Source of the DNA: Planosporangium flavigriseum
GTDB lineage: Bacteria > Actinomycetota > Actinomycetes > Mycobacteriales > Micromonosporaceae
Assembly (NCBI RefSeq): GCF_011947225.1
Contig: NZ_JAATVW010000001.1
Span: forward strand, 434,001 to 498,000
Reading direction: 5' to 3'
Length of the DNA: 64,000 nucleotides
Positions within the stretch are counted from its first letter, which is position 1; each line of letters opens with the position of its first letter. Of this stretch, positions 53,159 through 61,048 are shown piece after piece. The notes beneath the pieces are model-generated. The model was not told the origin of the DNA, made no database searches, and worked only from the letters and a program-made list of their open reading frames with translations. The translations under genes were made by a program, and so were the position numbers.

Positions 53159-55063
53159 GTGAGCGACGTGCACCCGGACGAAGAGCCGGGAACCGCCGCG
53201 CCTACCTGGGCGTCCCTGCCCACCATGCCCTGGGCCCGCACCAAGCCCGGCAACCGGCGCAACCCCGACCTCGGCGACTCCCCCACCCCGCTGCCGCCAC
53301 ACCGCAGGCCGGAGCGGCCACCTACGCCGCCGCGCCCCGCCGCCGTGCCACCCGGGCACCCCGGGCACCCCGGCCCTCCGCCCCCGCAGTTCCGGCAACC
53401 CGCCCGCCCCGCGTACCCGCCGCCACCCGGCCCACCCCGCGGCGCCTCGCCCGCGCCCCGGCCCGGGTACGGGCCCCTACGCCCCGGCACTCCCCTGTCC
53501 CCGCCGCCGGCCGCACCGCCGGTGTCGGCGCCACCGGTCTCCGGCCCGCCCGTCTCGGCACCACCCGTCTCGGCACCACCCGTCTCGGCACCACCCGTCT
53601 CGGCACCACCCGTCTCGGCACCACCCGTCTCGGCACCACCCGTCTCCGGCCCACCCTCCACAAGTGGCGACCCGGAGAGCGGGGCGCTGCCCGTACTCCG
53701 GCAATCCGGCACGGACGGCAACGGCGCGACGGCGTCCGCGCCGTCCGGCCCGGACGCCGAGGGCATCCTCGCGGAGCTCCGATGGCGGTTCGACCCGGAC
53801 ACGCTCCGGGAGATCGTCGACGTAGCCGAGATCGACGAGCTCATCGAGGTCCGGCGGCTACTCACCGCGAAACTCGCTCGCGTCGAGGACAACGGACGTC
53901 GCGCGCGGCTGCTCAGCCTGCGCGCGGTGGTCTCGCGGATCCTCGGCGACCTCGACGAGGCCCTCGCCGACGGCGAGCTCGCGCTCACCCACGCGGAGGC
54001 GACCGGTGAGCTGCGGCGGATCGCGATCGCACAGGCCCGGCTCGCGCACGTGCTGCAATGGCGCGGCGAGCACGCCGCGGCCGACCGGCTGTTCGTGCTC
54101 GCCAACTCCACCGAACTGCCCGACCGCCTGCGCGCGGCGATCTACCAGCAGACCGGTAAATGCGCTTATGACCAGGGCCGGTTCATCGAGGCGTGCAACC
54201 ATTTCGAGAAGGCCCTCGAACTGCGCGGCGAGGAGGACCCCGACCTCATCGCGCAGACCGAGCTGGCCCTGGACGCGGTGTTCCGGCGGGTGGCCGAGAG
54301 CGACTGGGGCCCGTACCCGCGTTCGCGCGACGAGATCGTCGGTGCCCGAACGGCCCTGACGGCGGAGTTCGACGAACACACCCGGCGCTGGGGCTTCGCC
54401 GACGACCTCGGCGTGCTGCGGATCCCGCCACGCTTCACTGACGTGCAGCCCTTCCGGGACGGCGTCGCGTGGGTGCAGCGACCGGGCTCCCGCTTCTGGG
54501 AGCTGATCGACGAGAGCGGGGAGCTGCAGATCGACCACACCGCCGGGTACCTGGGCGTCGGCAACTTCTCCGACGGCATCGCCTGGGTATCCCGGGACGG
54601 CGCGCACGGCTGGATCGCGGTCGACAAGGCCAACGCCGTCCTCATTCCGACCGGCTACGACGACGTGCGGCCGTTCCGACGCGGGCTGGCGCCGGTACGC
54701 CGCGGCGGGCGCTGGGGCGCGGTCGACAGCACCGGCCGGATCGTCGTGCCGCTGCGCTACGACGGCTTCGTCACGGCGCTGCACGACGGGCGGTACATCG
54801 ACGGCTTCAGCGACGAGGGCCTCGCCATCGTCGCGCTCGGGCACTACCGGGGCGTGGTGGACCGCACCGGCCGGCTGATCGTGCCGCCGGTCCATCCGGT
54901 CGTGGTGATCCATCCCGTCGCCTTCTTGATCACGGATCCGGCCCAGCGCTGGGGCGCGCTGGACCGCCGTGGCCGCCGGCTGCTGGAGACGCGGTTCGCC
55001 AGCCGGACAGACGTCACCGACCAGCTCGACCGCCTGCTCAGCGACGCTCGACCGATCTTGTAA
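53159..55063 (+). CDS. WG-repeat protein with Pro-rich tandem repeat
   Basis: 634 residues. Residues ~30-170 are Pro-rich and include nine PPVSA/PPVSG-type pentads. Residues ~200-400 are helical and TPR-like (ARLAHVLQWRGEHAAADRLF). Residues ~410-630 are WG repeats (WGFADDLGVLRIPPRF, GWIAVDKANAVLIPTGYDDV, WGAVDSTGRIVVPLRYDG, WGALDRRGRRLLETRF) forming a beta-propeller-like region used for protein or glycan contacts. No signal peptide is seen. Function is unknown. It starts at GTG 53159 with AGGGG upstream, divergent from the ABC operon. Confidence 0.85.
   Translation: MSDVHPDEEPGTAAPTWASLPTMPWARTKPGNRRNPDLGDSPTPLPPHRRPERPPTPPRPAAVPPGHPGHPGPPPPQFRQPARPAYPPPPGPPRGASPAPRPGYGPLRPGTPLSPPPAAPPVSAPPVSGPPVSAPPVSAPPVSAPPVSAPPVSAPPVSAPPVSGPPSTSGDPESGALPVLRQSGTDGNGATASAPSGPDAEGILAELRWRFDPDTLREIVDVAEIDELIEVRRLLTAKLARVEDNGRRARLLSLRAVVSRILGDLDEALADGELALTHAEATGELRRIAIAQARLAHVLQWRGEHAAADRLFVLANSTELPDRLRAAIYQQTGKCAYDQGRFIEACNHFEKALELRGEEDPDLIAQTELALDAVFRRVAESDWGPYPRSRDEIVGARTALTAEFDEHTRRWGFADDLGVLRIPPRFTDVQPFRDGVAWVQRPGSRFWELIDESGELQIDHTAGYLGVGNFSDGIAWVSRDGAHGWIAVDKANAVLIPTGYDDVRPFRRGLAPVRRGGRWGAVDSTGRIVVPLRYDGFVTALHDGRYIDGFSDEGLAIVALGHYRGVVDRTGRLIVPPVHPVVVIHPVAFLITDPAQRWGALDRRGRRLLETRFASRTDVTDQLDRLLSDARPIL
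53521..53655 (+). repeat. Nine 15-bp tandem units in coding sequence
   Basis: Six perfect copies of CGTCTCGGCACCACC run from 53551 to 53640, flanked by diverged units at 53521-53550 and 53641-53655. The 15-bp period keeps frame and encodes PPVSA-like pentads. Near identity suggests recent expansion. Confidence 0.97.
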
Positions 55064-55082
55064 GCGCGCTACGGTCGGGATT

Positions 55083-55676
55083 ATGGAGTTCCGACACCTC
55101 GGCCGCTCCGGAGTGCAGGTCAGTACGATCTCGTACGGCAACTGGATCACCCACGGCTCGCAGATCGAGGAGGAACGGGCGCTCTCCTGCGTGCGCGCCG
55201 CCCTCGACCTGGGCATCACCACCTTCGACACGGCCGACGCGTACGCCGACACCCGCGCCGAGGCGGTGCTGGGCCACGCGCTCGAAGGCGAGCGCCGGGA
55301 GGGCCTGGAGATCCTGACGAAGGTGTACTGGCCGACCGGTCCCGGCCGCAACGACCGCGGCCTGTCCCGCAAGCACATCATGGAGTCCATCGACGGCTCC
55401 CTGCGCCGCCTGAAGACCGACTACGTAGACCTCTACCAGGCCCACCGCTACGACGAGCACACCCCGCTGGACGAGACGATGGAGGCCTTCGCCGACATCA
55501 TCCATGCCGGCAAGGCGCACTACCTGGGCGTCTCGGAGTGGCGGGCCTCGCAGATCCGCGCCGGGCACGCGCTGGCCCGCGAGCTGAAGATCCAGCTCGT
55601 CTCCAGCCAGCCGCAGTACTCGATGCTGTGGCGGGTCATCGAGCGGGATCCGGCCAAGGTCGACAGTCCACGCTGA
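55083..55676 (+). pseudogene. Aldo/keto reductase copy with internal in-frame deletion
   Basis: 197 residues, a near-duplicate of the gene downstream. It begins MEFRHLGRSGVQVSTISYGN and keeps the catalytic Asp/Tyr (FDTADAYAD), Lys (ILTKVYW) and His (YQAHRYD). After QPQYSMLWRVIE it jumps directly to RDPAKVDSPR, the end of the full-length protein, so about 132 residues are missing: the second part of the TIM barrel and most of the NADP-binding loops. A stable enzyme is unlikely. Confidence 0.88.
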
Positions 55677-55786
55677 GGCATTTTCAACCGTGGAAGATTC
55701 AGGAGTAGCCCCGGTCCGGTTGGAACTGTCACGGTACTAACCGCCGGCCCGGGCGCTCCTTACTGGACAGCGCTAGGGTCAAGGTC

Positions 55787-56785
55787 ATGGAGTTCCGTCA
55801 CCTTGGCCGTTCAGGCATGCTCATCAGTGAAATCTCGTACGGCAACTGGATCACCCACGGCTCTCAGGTCGAAGAGGAGCAAGCGACCGCGTGCGTACGC
55901 GCCGCCCTCGACCTGGGCATCACCACCTTCGACACGGCCGACGTCTACGCTGGCACCCGCGCGGAGGAGGTCCTCGGTCGGGCCCTCGCCGGCCAGCGCC
56001 GGGAGAGCCTCGAAATCTTCACAAAGGCGTACTGGCCGACCGGCAACGGCCGCAACGACCGCGGCCTGTCCCGCAAGCACATCATGGAGTCCATCAACGG
56101 CTCCCTGCGGCGGCTACAGACCGACTACGTGGACCTGTACCAGGCCCACCGGTACGACTACGCAACCCCGCTGGAAGAGACGATGGAGGCCTTCGCCGAC
56201 ATCGTGCACTCCGGCAAGGCGCACTACATCGGTGTCTCCGAGTGGAAGGCCTCGCAGATCCGCGAGGCGCACGCGCTGGCCCGCGAGCTGAAGATCCAGC
56301 TCGTCTCCAGCCAGCCGCAGTACTCGATGCTGTGGCGGGTCATCGAGAGCGAGGTCGTGCCCACGTGTGAGGAGCTGGGCATCGGCCAGATCGTATGGTC
56401 GCCGATGGCGCAGGGTGTCCTGACCGGCAAGTACCTGCCCGGCCAGCCCGCGCCGGCCGGCTCCCGGGCCACCGACGAGAAGTCGGGCGCCGCGATGATC
56501 GCGCGGTTCATGGAAGACGACGTGCTGACCCGGGTACAGCAGCTCAAGCCGCTCGCCGAGCAGGCCGGCCTCACCATGGCCCAGCTGGCGATCGCGTGGG
56601 TGCTGCAGAACCCGAACGTGTCGTCGGCGATCGTCGGCGCCACCCGCCCCGAGCAGCTCGAGGACAACGTCAAGGCGGCCGGCGTCAAGCTCGACGCGGA
56701 CCTGCTGAAGGCGATCGATGAGGCGCTGGACCCGATCGTCGAACGGGACCCCGCCAAGACCGAGAGCCCGCTGCAGCGCCCGTAA
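55787..56785 (+). CDS. Aldo/keto reductase (Kv-beta / YghZ-like)
   Basis: A 332-residue full-length NADPH-dependent oxidoreductase. Tetrad residues: Asp and Tyr in FDTADVYAG, Lys in IFTKAYW, His in YQAHRYDYATPLEETM. The cofactor region includes WSPMAQGVLTGKYLPG and AIVGATRPEQLEDNVKA. It belongs to the group of potassium-channel beta-subunit-like AKRs that reduce aldehydes or ketones; the substrate is unknown. It lies 110 bp after the truncated copy and ends at a strong hairpin. Confidence 0.93.
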   Translation: MEFRHLGRSGMLISEISYGNWITHGSQVEEEQATACVRAALDLGITTFDTADVYAGTRAEEVLGRALAGQRRESLEIFTKAYWPTGNGRNDRGLSRKHIMESINGSLRRLQTDYVDLYQAHRYDYATPLEETMEAFADIVHSGKAHYIGVSEWKASQIREAHALARELKIQLVSSQPQYSMLWRVIESEVVPTCEELGIGQIVWSPMAQGVLTGKYLPGQPAPAGSRATDEKSGAAMIARFMEDDVLTRVQQLKPLAEQAGLTMAQLAIAWVLQNPNVSSAIVGATRPEQLEDNVKAAGVKLDADLLKAIDEALDPIVERDPAKTESPLQRP

Positions 56786-56792
56786 CGCCGAA

Positions 56793-56827
56793 AACGGGGG
56801 TGTCCGGGCCACCCGGACACCCCCGTT
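56793..56827. terminator. Bidirectional hairpin terminator
   Basis: A perfect 16-bp stem (56793-56808 with 56812-56827) with a 3-nt loop. Read leftward it ends in TTTT, serving the marR-type gene whose stop is 4 nt away; read rightward it lies 7 nt after the aldo/keto reductase stop. Confidence 0.9.
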
Positions 56828-56830
56828 ACG

Positions 56831-57265
56831 TCAGCAGTCCTCTTCGACCAGCGCTTCCAGCGCGGGAAGCGCCGCGACGAGCGCCACCCGCTGCTCCTCG
56901 GTCAACCGGGCGACCCGGGCGACCAGCAGCGCCGTACGCTCCGACCTGATCCGTACGAGCGCCTCGACGCCGGCAGGTGACAGCGACACGCGTACCGAGC
57001 GGGCGTCGGTCGGGTCGGGTTCCCGCGTGATCAGACCGCGGTCAGCGAGCGATGCGAGCACCCGAGTCATGGTCGGGGCGGTCACCGCCTCGCGGGCGGC
57101 GAGTTCCCCGGAGCGCAGCGGGCCGTGCTGTTCCAGGGTCGCCAGCGCCGACAGTTGCAGCGGCGGAATGTCGTTGGTGGCCAGCCGGATCCGGCGGGCC
57201 AGGCGGCCGACCGCGAGCCGCAACCGGGTCGCCAGTTCGCTGTCCACGGGAGGTGGCTCGGTCAC
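56831..57265 (-). CDS. MarR family transcription regulator
   Basis: A 144-residue winged-helix repressor. Recognition region: GELAAREAVTAPTMTRVLAS, wing LITREPDPTDARSVRVSLSP. Flanking helices form the dimer interface. The preferred start is GTG 57265, with GAGGAG 8 nt upstream; GTG 57274 sits directly on that ribosome site and is rejected. A near-perfect 14-bp inverted repeat covers the leader and includes the ribosome site. Likely targets are itself and the convergent aldo/keto reductases (inference). Confidence 0.92.
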   Translation of the reverse strand: MTEPPPVDSELATRLRLAVGRLARRIRLATNDIPPLQLSALATLEQHGPLRSGELAAREAVTAPTMTRVLASLADRGLITREPDPTDARSVRVSLSPAGVEALVRIRSERTALLVARVARLTEEQRVALVAALPALEALVEEDC

Positions 57266-57266
57266 G

Positions 57267-57305
57267 GTGTTCACTCCTCGGACATGTGCTTCGAGGGGTG
57301 AACAC
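57267..57305 (-). promoter_or_regulatory. Inverted repeat covering the marR-type ribosome site
   Basis: GTGTTCACTCCTCG (57267-57280) and CGAGGGGTGAACAC (57292-57305) are complementary at 13 of 14 positions with an 11-nt spacer. On the leftward transcript the 3' arm contains the GAGGAG ribosome site. It may be the regulator's own operator, an RNA hairpin limiting translation, or both. Confidence 0.6.
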
Positions 57306-57380
57306 TAACAATGACGGATTGTCCCGTAGTCGGGACCCACCTCGCCGGCGGCGGAACAGATGTACCTCGCTGGCAGCAGG

Positions 57381-58166
57381 TCAGATATTCAGATGTGGGA
57401 AGAGGTAGAAGCCGTTCTGCAGCGCGCCGAAGTGCATGCCGAGCAGGTCGGCCAGGAAAAAGACGAACTTGAAGAAGAGCGCATTGATGCGCGGCGTCCA
57501 CAGCAGGACGATCAGGATCAGCATGCCGTACGGCGCGATCTGCTGGAACGCCCGCCGCCACTGCGGGTTGAGCCACGGCTCGATCAGGTTGCCCCCGTCG
57601 ACGCCGGGGATCGGCACGAAGTTGAGCACCGCCGCAGTGAGCTGGAGGAATGCCAGGAACGCCACCGCTGCCCAGAACGTCTCGTGCGCGGCGGTGTCGA
57701 CGCCGACCGCGAACGGCAGCACGAGCACGATCGTGAACAGCAGGTTGGTGGCCGGGCCGGCGAAGCTGATGAGGCTGTCCCAGCGCCGGCTGCGGATCGA
57801 GTGCCGGTCGACCCAGACCGCGCCGCCCGGCAGGCCGATGCCGCCGAGCAGGACGAAGACGAGCGGGATCACGAACGACAGGAACGGGTGCGTGTACTTG
57901 AGCGGATTGAGCGTCAGATAGCCCCGGTGGGCCACCATCTGGTCGCCGCCGTGGAAAGCGGTGATGGCGTGCGCGTACTCGTGCAGGCACAGGGACACGA
58001 GCCAACCCGCGACCACGAACAGGAACACGTTGAGCCGGGCGTTGCCCAGATCTGTCCAGGCCAGCCAGCCACTGACCGCCATCAGGGCGACGAGACCGAG
58101 GAAGATCGGGCTGGGTCGGAACTGCGCGCGGCTCGCCTCGTACGGCCGGCGCTGGCTGCCGAGCAC
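57381..58166 (-). CDS. Site-2 protease family (M50) membrane metalloprotease
   Basis: 261 residues, about six hydrophobic segments. Zinc site LCLHEYAHAITAF (HExxH) in an early segment and the second motif NFVPIPGVDGGNLIEP (the NPDG-like Asp ligand). No PDZ domain, so it is the minimal S2P type. It cleaves substrates within the membrane, often anti-sigma factors, but none is encoded nearby. It starts at GTG, 1 bp after the small gene upstream. Confidence 0.9.
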   Translation of the reverse strand: MLGSQRRPYEASRAQFRPSPIFLGLVALMAVSGWLAWTDLGNARLNVFLFVVAGWLVSLCLHEYAHAITAFHGGDQMVAHRGYLTLNPLKYTHPFLSFVIPLVFVLLGGIGLPGGAVWVDRHSIRSRRWDSLISFAGPATNLLFTIVLVLPFAVGVDTAAHETFWAAVAFLAFLQLTAAVLNFVPIPGVDGGNLIEPWLNPQWRRAFQQIAPYGMLILIVLLWTPRINALFFKFVFFLADLLGMHFGALQNGFYLFPHLNI

Positions 58167-58167
58167 C

Positions 58168-58368
58168 TCACTCCTCCCGCGGCAGGAGGCTCATCCGGTA
58201 CTCCACCCGGTCCTCCTCGACCAGGCTCGCCGTGACCGCACCGGCGGCGAGCAGGTCGCGCCAGGACTGCCCGAGCCAGGACTCGGCGTCGGACTGGCTG
58301 GAAAACGCCTCGTGCGGCCCATCAACAGGCCGCCCTTGGGCGTCCTCGTACCGCCACGTCCACGCCAT
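58168..58368 (-). CDS. Small conserved-looking protein
   Basis: 66 residues, MAWTWRYEDAQGRPVDGPHE ... SWLGQSWRDLLAAGAVTASLVEED. ATG 58368 has GGAAGGGG 8 nt upstream, better than the GTG three codons earlier. It is soluble and Trp-rich. The fold looks like a compact alpha/beta domain. It is one base from the S2P start, so both are translated from one transcript. Function unknown. Confidence 0.75.
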   Translation of the reverse strand: MAWTWRYEDAQGRPVDGPHEAFSSQSDAESWLGQSWRDLLAAGAVTASLVEEDRVEYRMSLLPREE

Positions 58369-58475
58369 CTCGTGCACCCCTTCCCCATCGACCCCGCAGT
58401 CAGCCTAACGACCTCTGGCACGAAGTTCGGACGCCGGGCACCAACCGCTCAACCCCGCGCCATAGGGTACGGGGC

Positions 58476-60230
58476 ATGTCAGAGCAGTCGGCCAGGCGTT
58501 TCCTCGTCCTCGGCGGGATCCGTTCGGGCAAGTCCGAGCTTGCCGAGAATCTGGTATCGGGCACCGGCACCGTCCGGTACGTGGCGACCGCCGGCGCCAG
58601 CGGCGACGATCCGGGGTGGACGGCGAGGGTCGAGGCACACCGCACGCGCCGCCCGGCCGGATGGGCGACGGAGGAGATCGGCTCCGACCCGGACCGCCTG
58701 ATCACGCTGCTCGCCGAGGCGAAGCCGGACGAGGCGCTGCTCGTCGACGACCTGGGCGGCTGGCTCACCGCCAGCCTGGACGCCGCCGGGGCGTGGAGCG
58801 ACGAGGCACCCGAAGCCCTCGGGCACCAGCCCGCCACGTCGCTCGCCGCCGCCGTCCGCGACTGCTCCGCGAGCCTGCTCGTACTCGTGAGCCCCGAGGT
58901 CGGGCTCTCGGTCGTCCCGCCGACGGCGGCCGGCCGGCTCTTCGCCGACGCCATCGGCGAAGTCAACAAGGCGGTGGCCGCAGCGTGCGACGGGGTGGCG
59001 TTCGTCGTCGCGGGCCAGCCCACCTGGCTCAAGGGCACCGATCCGCGCGGCGCCGCCGCCGCTGCCGCGCCCGCGTTCACGCCGGTCACCCACCCGGCCA
59101 TCAGCCCGGCAGCCGGCGTCGCGGACGCGAGCGCGCAGGTCGCGACGCCGGCGCCGGCCACCTGGGCCGGGGCAGAGACGGCGACATTGCCCGTAGTGGA
59201 AGCCGGCGAAGCGGCACAACCCATCGCTGTCGGCATGTACCTGCCGATGCCCGACGAGCCCTCTTCCGCCGCGGCCGGCGAGCGGCTGGCCAGGCTCGAC
59301 GTTCCGGGTGCGGGGCTGGGCGCACTCGCCCCGGTCGTCACGTTCGCCGCGGGCACCCAGCGGCAGGAGATCCCCCGGCCCTGGCAGACCGTGCAGATGT
59401 TCCTGCTGCACGCCGACCATGCCGGCGGCGTCGCCGCCGGCGACTCCCCCGCCGAGTCCGCCCGCCGCCTGGAGGCGGTCGAGCGCGGCGAGGGCGTGTG
59501 GGCGCTGCTCGCCGGCGCCGCGGGGGTAGGGGTGCAGACCGTCCGGGTCGGTGGCGCTGCCGCGGTCGAGGAGGCCGACGCGATGTCGGACGCCGAGGTC
59601 GACGCGGCGCTGCGGTACGGCTGGCAGCTCGCCGAAAGCGCGGTGGACGCCGGCACCGACCTGATAGTGATCGGCTCCGGCGGGGCGGGCGCCGACGCCG
59701 TGGCCGCCGCGGTGATCGCCCTGACCGCGAACGGCGAAGCGGCCGCGCTGCTCGGCCGCGTGTTCACCGCGGACGGCCGGATCGACGACCTGGCGTGGAT
59801 GCGCCGGTGCGCGGCGGTACGCGACGCGCTGCACCGCGTACGCCCGCACGCCCGGGACCCGCGCACGATCCTCGCCGCGCTCGGCGGCCCCGACCACGCC
59901 GTGGCGACCGGCATGCTGCTGGGCGCCGTCTCCCGGCGTACGCCGGTGCTGCTCGACGGCCCGGTGGGCATCGCGGCCGCGCTCGTCGCGCGGGACTTCG
60001 GCGCGCAGACCCGGCACTGGATCCTGCTGCCCGACACCGGCGGTCACCCGGGCGTACGGCTCGGCGCGGACGTGCTTGGCCTCTCCCCGGTCCTGGATCT
60101 CAAGCTGGGGCTCGGCGAAGGCGCGGCTGCGCTCGCGGCGCTGCCGACGCTGCGCTCGGCGCTCACGCTCGCGGCGACGCTACCCACCGCGCCCGGCGCG
60201 GCGGCGCTACCCACCGCGCCCGGTGTCTGA
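58476..60230 (+). CDS. cobT: Fused CobU-CobT cobalamin enzyme
   Basis: 584 residues joining two lower-ligand assembly enzymes. Residues 1-190 are CobU, adenosylcobinamide kinase/guanylyltransferase: P-loop GGIRSGKS (13-20) and His55 in RVEAHRTRRP, the guanylated residue. Residues ~265-570 are CobT, nicotinate-nucleotide:dimethylbenzimidazole phosphoribosyltransferase, ending in GLSPVLDLKLGLGEGAAALA with the catalytic Glu. An Ala-rich linker separates them. The C-terminus has a 9-residue duplication (LPTAPGAAA, LPTAPGV). It overlaps cobS by 8 bp. Confidence 0.9.
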   Translation: MSEQSARRFLVLGGIRSGKSELAENLVSGTGTVRYVATAGASGDDPGWTARVEAHRTRRPAGWATEEIGSDPDRLITLLAEAKPDEALLVDDLGGWLTASLDAAGAWSDEAPEALGHQPATSLAAAVRDCSASLLVLVSPEVGLSVVPPTAAGRLFADAIGEVNKAVAAACDGVAFVVAGQPTWLKGTDPRGAAAAAAPAFTPVTHPAISPAAGVADASAQVATPAPATWAGAETATLPVVEAGEAAQPIAVGMYLPMPDEPSSAAAGERLARLDVPGAGLGALAPVVTFAAGTQRQEIPRPWQTVQMFLLHADHAGGVAAGDSPAESARRLEAVERGEGVWALLAGAAGVGVQTVRVGGAAAVEEADAMSDAEVDAALRYGWQLAESAVDAGTDLIVIGSGGAGADAVAAAVIALTANGEAAALLGRVFTADGRIDDLAWMRRCAAVRDALHRVRPHARDPRTILAALGGPDHAVATGMLLGAVSRRTPVLLDGPVGIAAALVARDFGAQTRHWILLPDTGGHPGVRLGADVLGLSPVLDLKLGLGEGAAALAALPTLRSALTLAATLPTAPGAAALPTAPGV

Positions 60231-60276
60231 CCCTGCCGCCGGCGCCGAGCGGGACCCTGTCGCCGGCGCCGAGCGC
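60178..60276 (+). repeat. Two short tandem duplications at the cobT-cobS junction
   Basis: A 19-bp core (CGCTACCCACCGCGCCCGG) recurs at 60178 and 60205 with a 27-bp period in the cobT end. A 24-bp unit recurs at 60229 and 60253 (two mismatches) in the cobS start, encoding DPAAGAER and DPVAGAER. Both keep frame. Confidence 0.9.
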
Positions 60277-61044
60277 GAGCGCCGGGCGGCCGCTGCCGGG
60301 CTGCGACTGGCGCTGACCACGTTCACGGTGGCGCCGGTCCGCGGCGGGCGCGTCGACCGGGCCACGGCCGCCGTCGCGATGTCGCTCGCCCCGCTCGTCG
60401 GCGCGGCGCTGGGAGTCGTCCTCGGCGGCGCCGGCCTGGGGCTGCGCTGGCTGGGCACCCCGGCCCTGGTCGCGGGCGTCGTCACGGTCGGCCTCGGGGT
60501 GCTACTCACCCGTGGACTGCACGTCGACGGGCTCGCCGACACGGTCGACGGGCTCGGCTCGTACCGGGACGCCACCGGCACGTTAGAGATCATGAAGAAG
60601 CCGGACGTCGGCCCGTTCGGGGTGGCGGCGATCGTCCTCGTGCTGCTGCTGCAGGCCACGTGTGCGGCCGCCGTGCTGAGCCGGCCGTGGCCCGCGGCGC
60701 TCGCCGGGATCGCGGCGGCGACCGCGGCGGGGCGCCTGGCCGTCACCTGGACCTGCCGGCGGGGTGTCCCGGCGGCGCGCCCGGACGGCCTCGGCGCCAT
60801 GGTCGCGGGTACGGTCGGCTGGTTCTCCGCGGTCGTGGGCCTGGTCTTCGTCGCCGTGCTGGCGCTGCCCGCGGTGCCGGGCCTGCCCGCGCAGGGGCCG
60901 GTCGCCGTCGCCGTCGCGCTGCTCGCCACCGCCCTGCTGGTACGCCACGTCGTGCGCCGGATCGGTGGCGTCACCGGCGACGTGTTCGGCGCGGTCGTCG
61001 AGGTCGGGGTGTCGGTCGCCTATGTGGGGCTGGCCCTGTCCTGA
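60223..61044 (+). CDS. cobS: Adenosylcobinamide-GDP ribazoletransferase
   Basis: A 273-residue membrane enzyme that joins adenosylcobinamide-GDP with alpha-ribazole to give cobalamin. Signature LHVDGLADTVDGLGSYRD near residue 100, then MKKPDVGPFGVAAIV; six or so hydrophobic segments. GTG 60223 overlaps the cobT end by 8 bp. The first ~25 residues are a duplicated charged stretch not found in most homologues. Same pairing as Rv2207-Rv2208 in M. tuberculosis. Confidence 0.93.
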   Translation: MSDPAAGAERDPVAGAERERRAAAAGLRLALTTFTVAPVRGGRVDRATAAVAMSLAPLVGAALGVVLGGAGLGLRWLGTPALVAGVVTVGLGVLLTRGLHVDGLADTVDGLGSYRDATGTLEIMKKPDVGPFGVAAIVLVLLLQATCAAAVLSRPWPAALAGIAAATAAGRLAVTWTCRRGVPAARPDGLGAMVAGTVGWFSAVVGLVFVAVLALPAVPGLPAQGPVAVAVALLATALLVRHVVRRIGGVTGDVFGAVVEVGVSVAYVGLALS

Positions 61045-61048
61045 CGGA

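Larger units (their letters stand above)
55083..56785 (+). repeat. Tandem duplication of an aldo/keto reductase gene
   Basis: The two copies start at 55083 and 55787. Long stretches are almost identical at DNA level, including the segment encoding ARELKIQLVSSQPQYSMLWR just before the deletion in copy 1. Confidence 0.9.

Noticed and set aside
53521-53655. Possible CRISPR-like array
   Set aside because: Units are contiguous 15-bp copies without spacers, inside an open reading frame.
58369-58475. Cobalamin riboswitch before cobU-cobT
   Set aside because: The 107-bp region is too short and shows no B12-box-like sequence.
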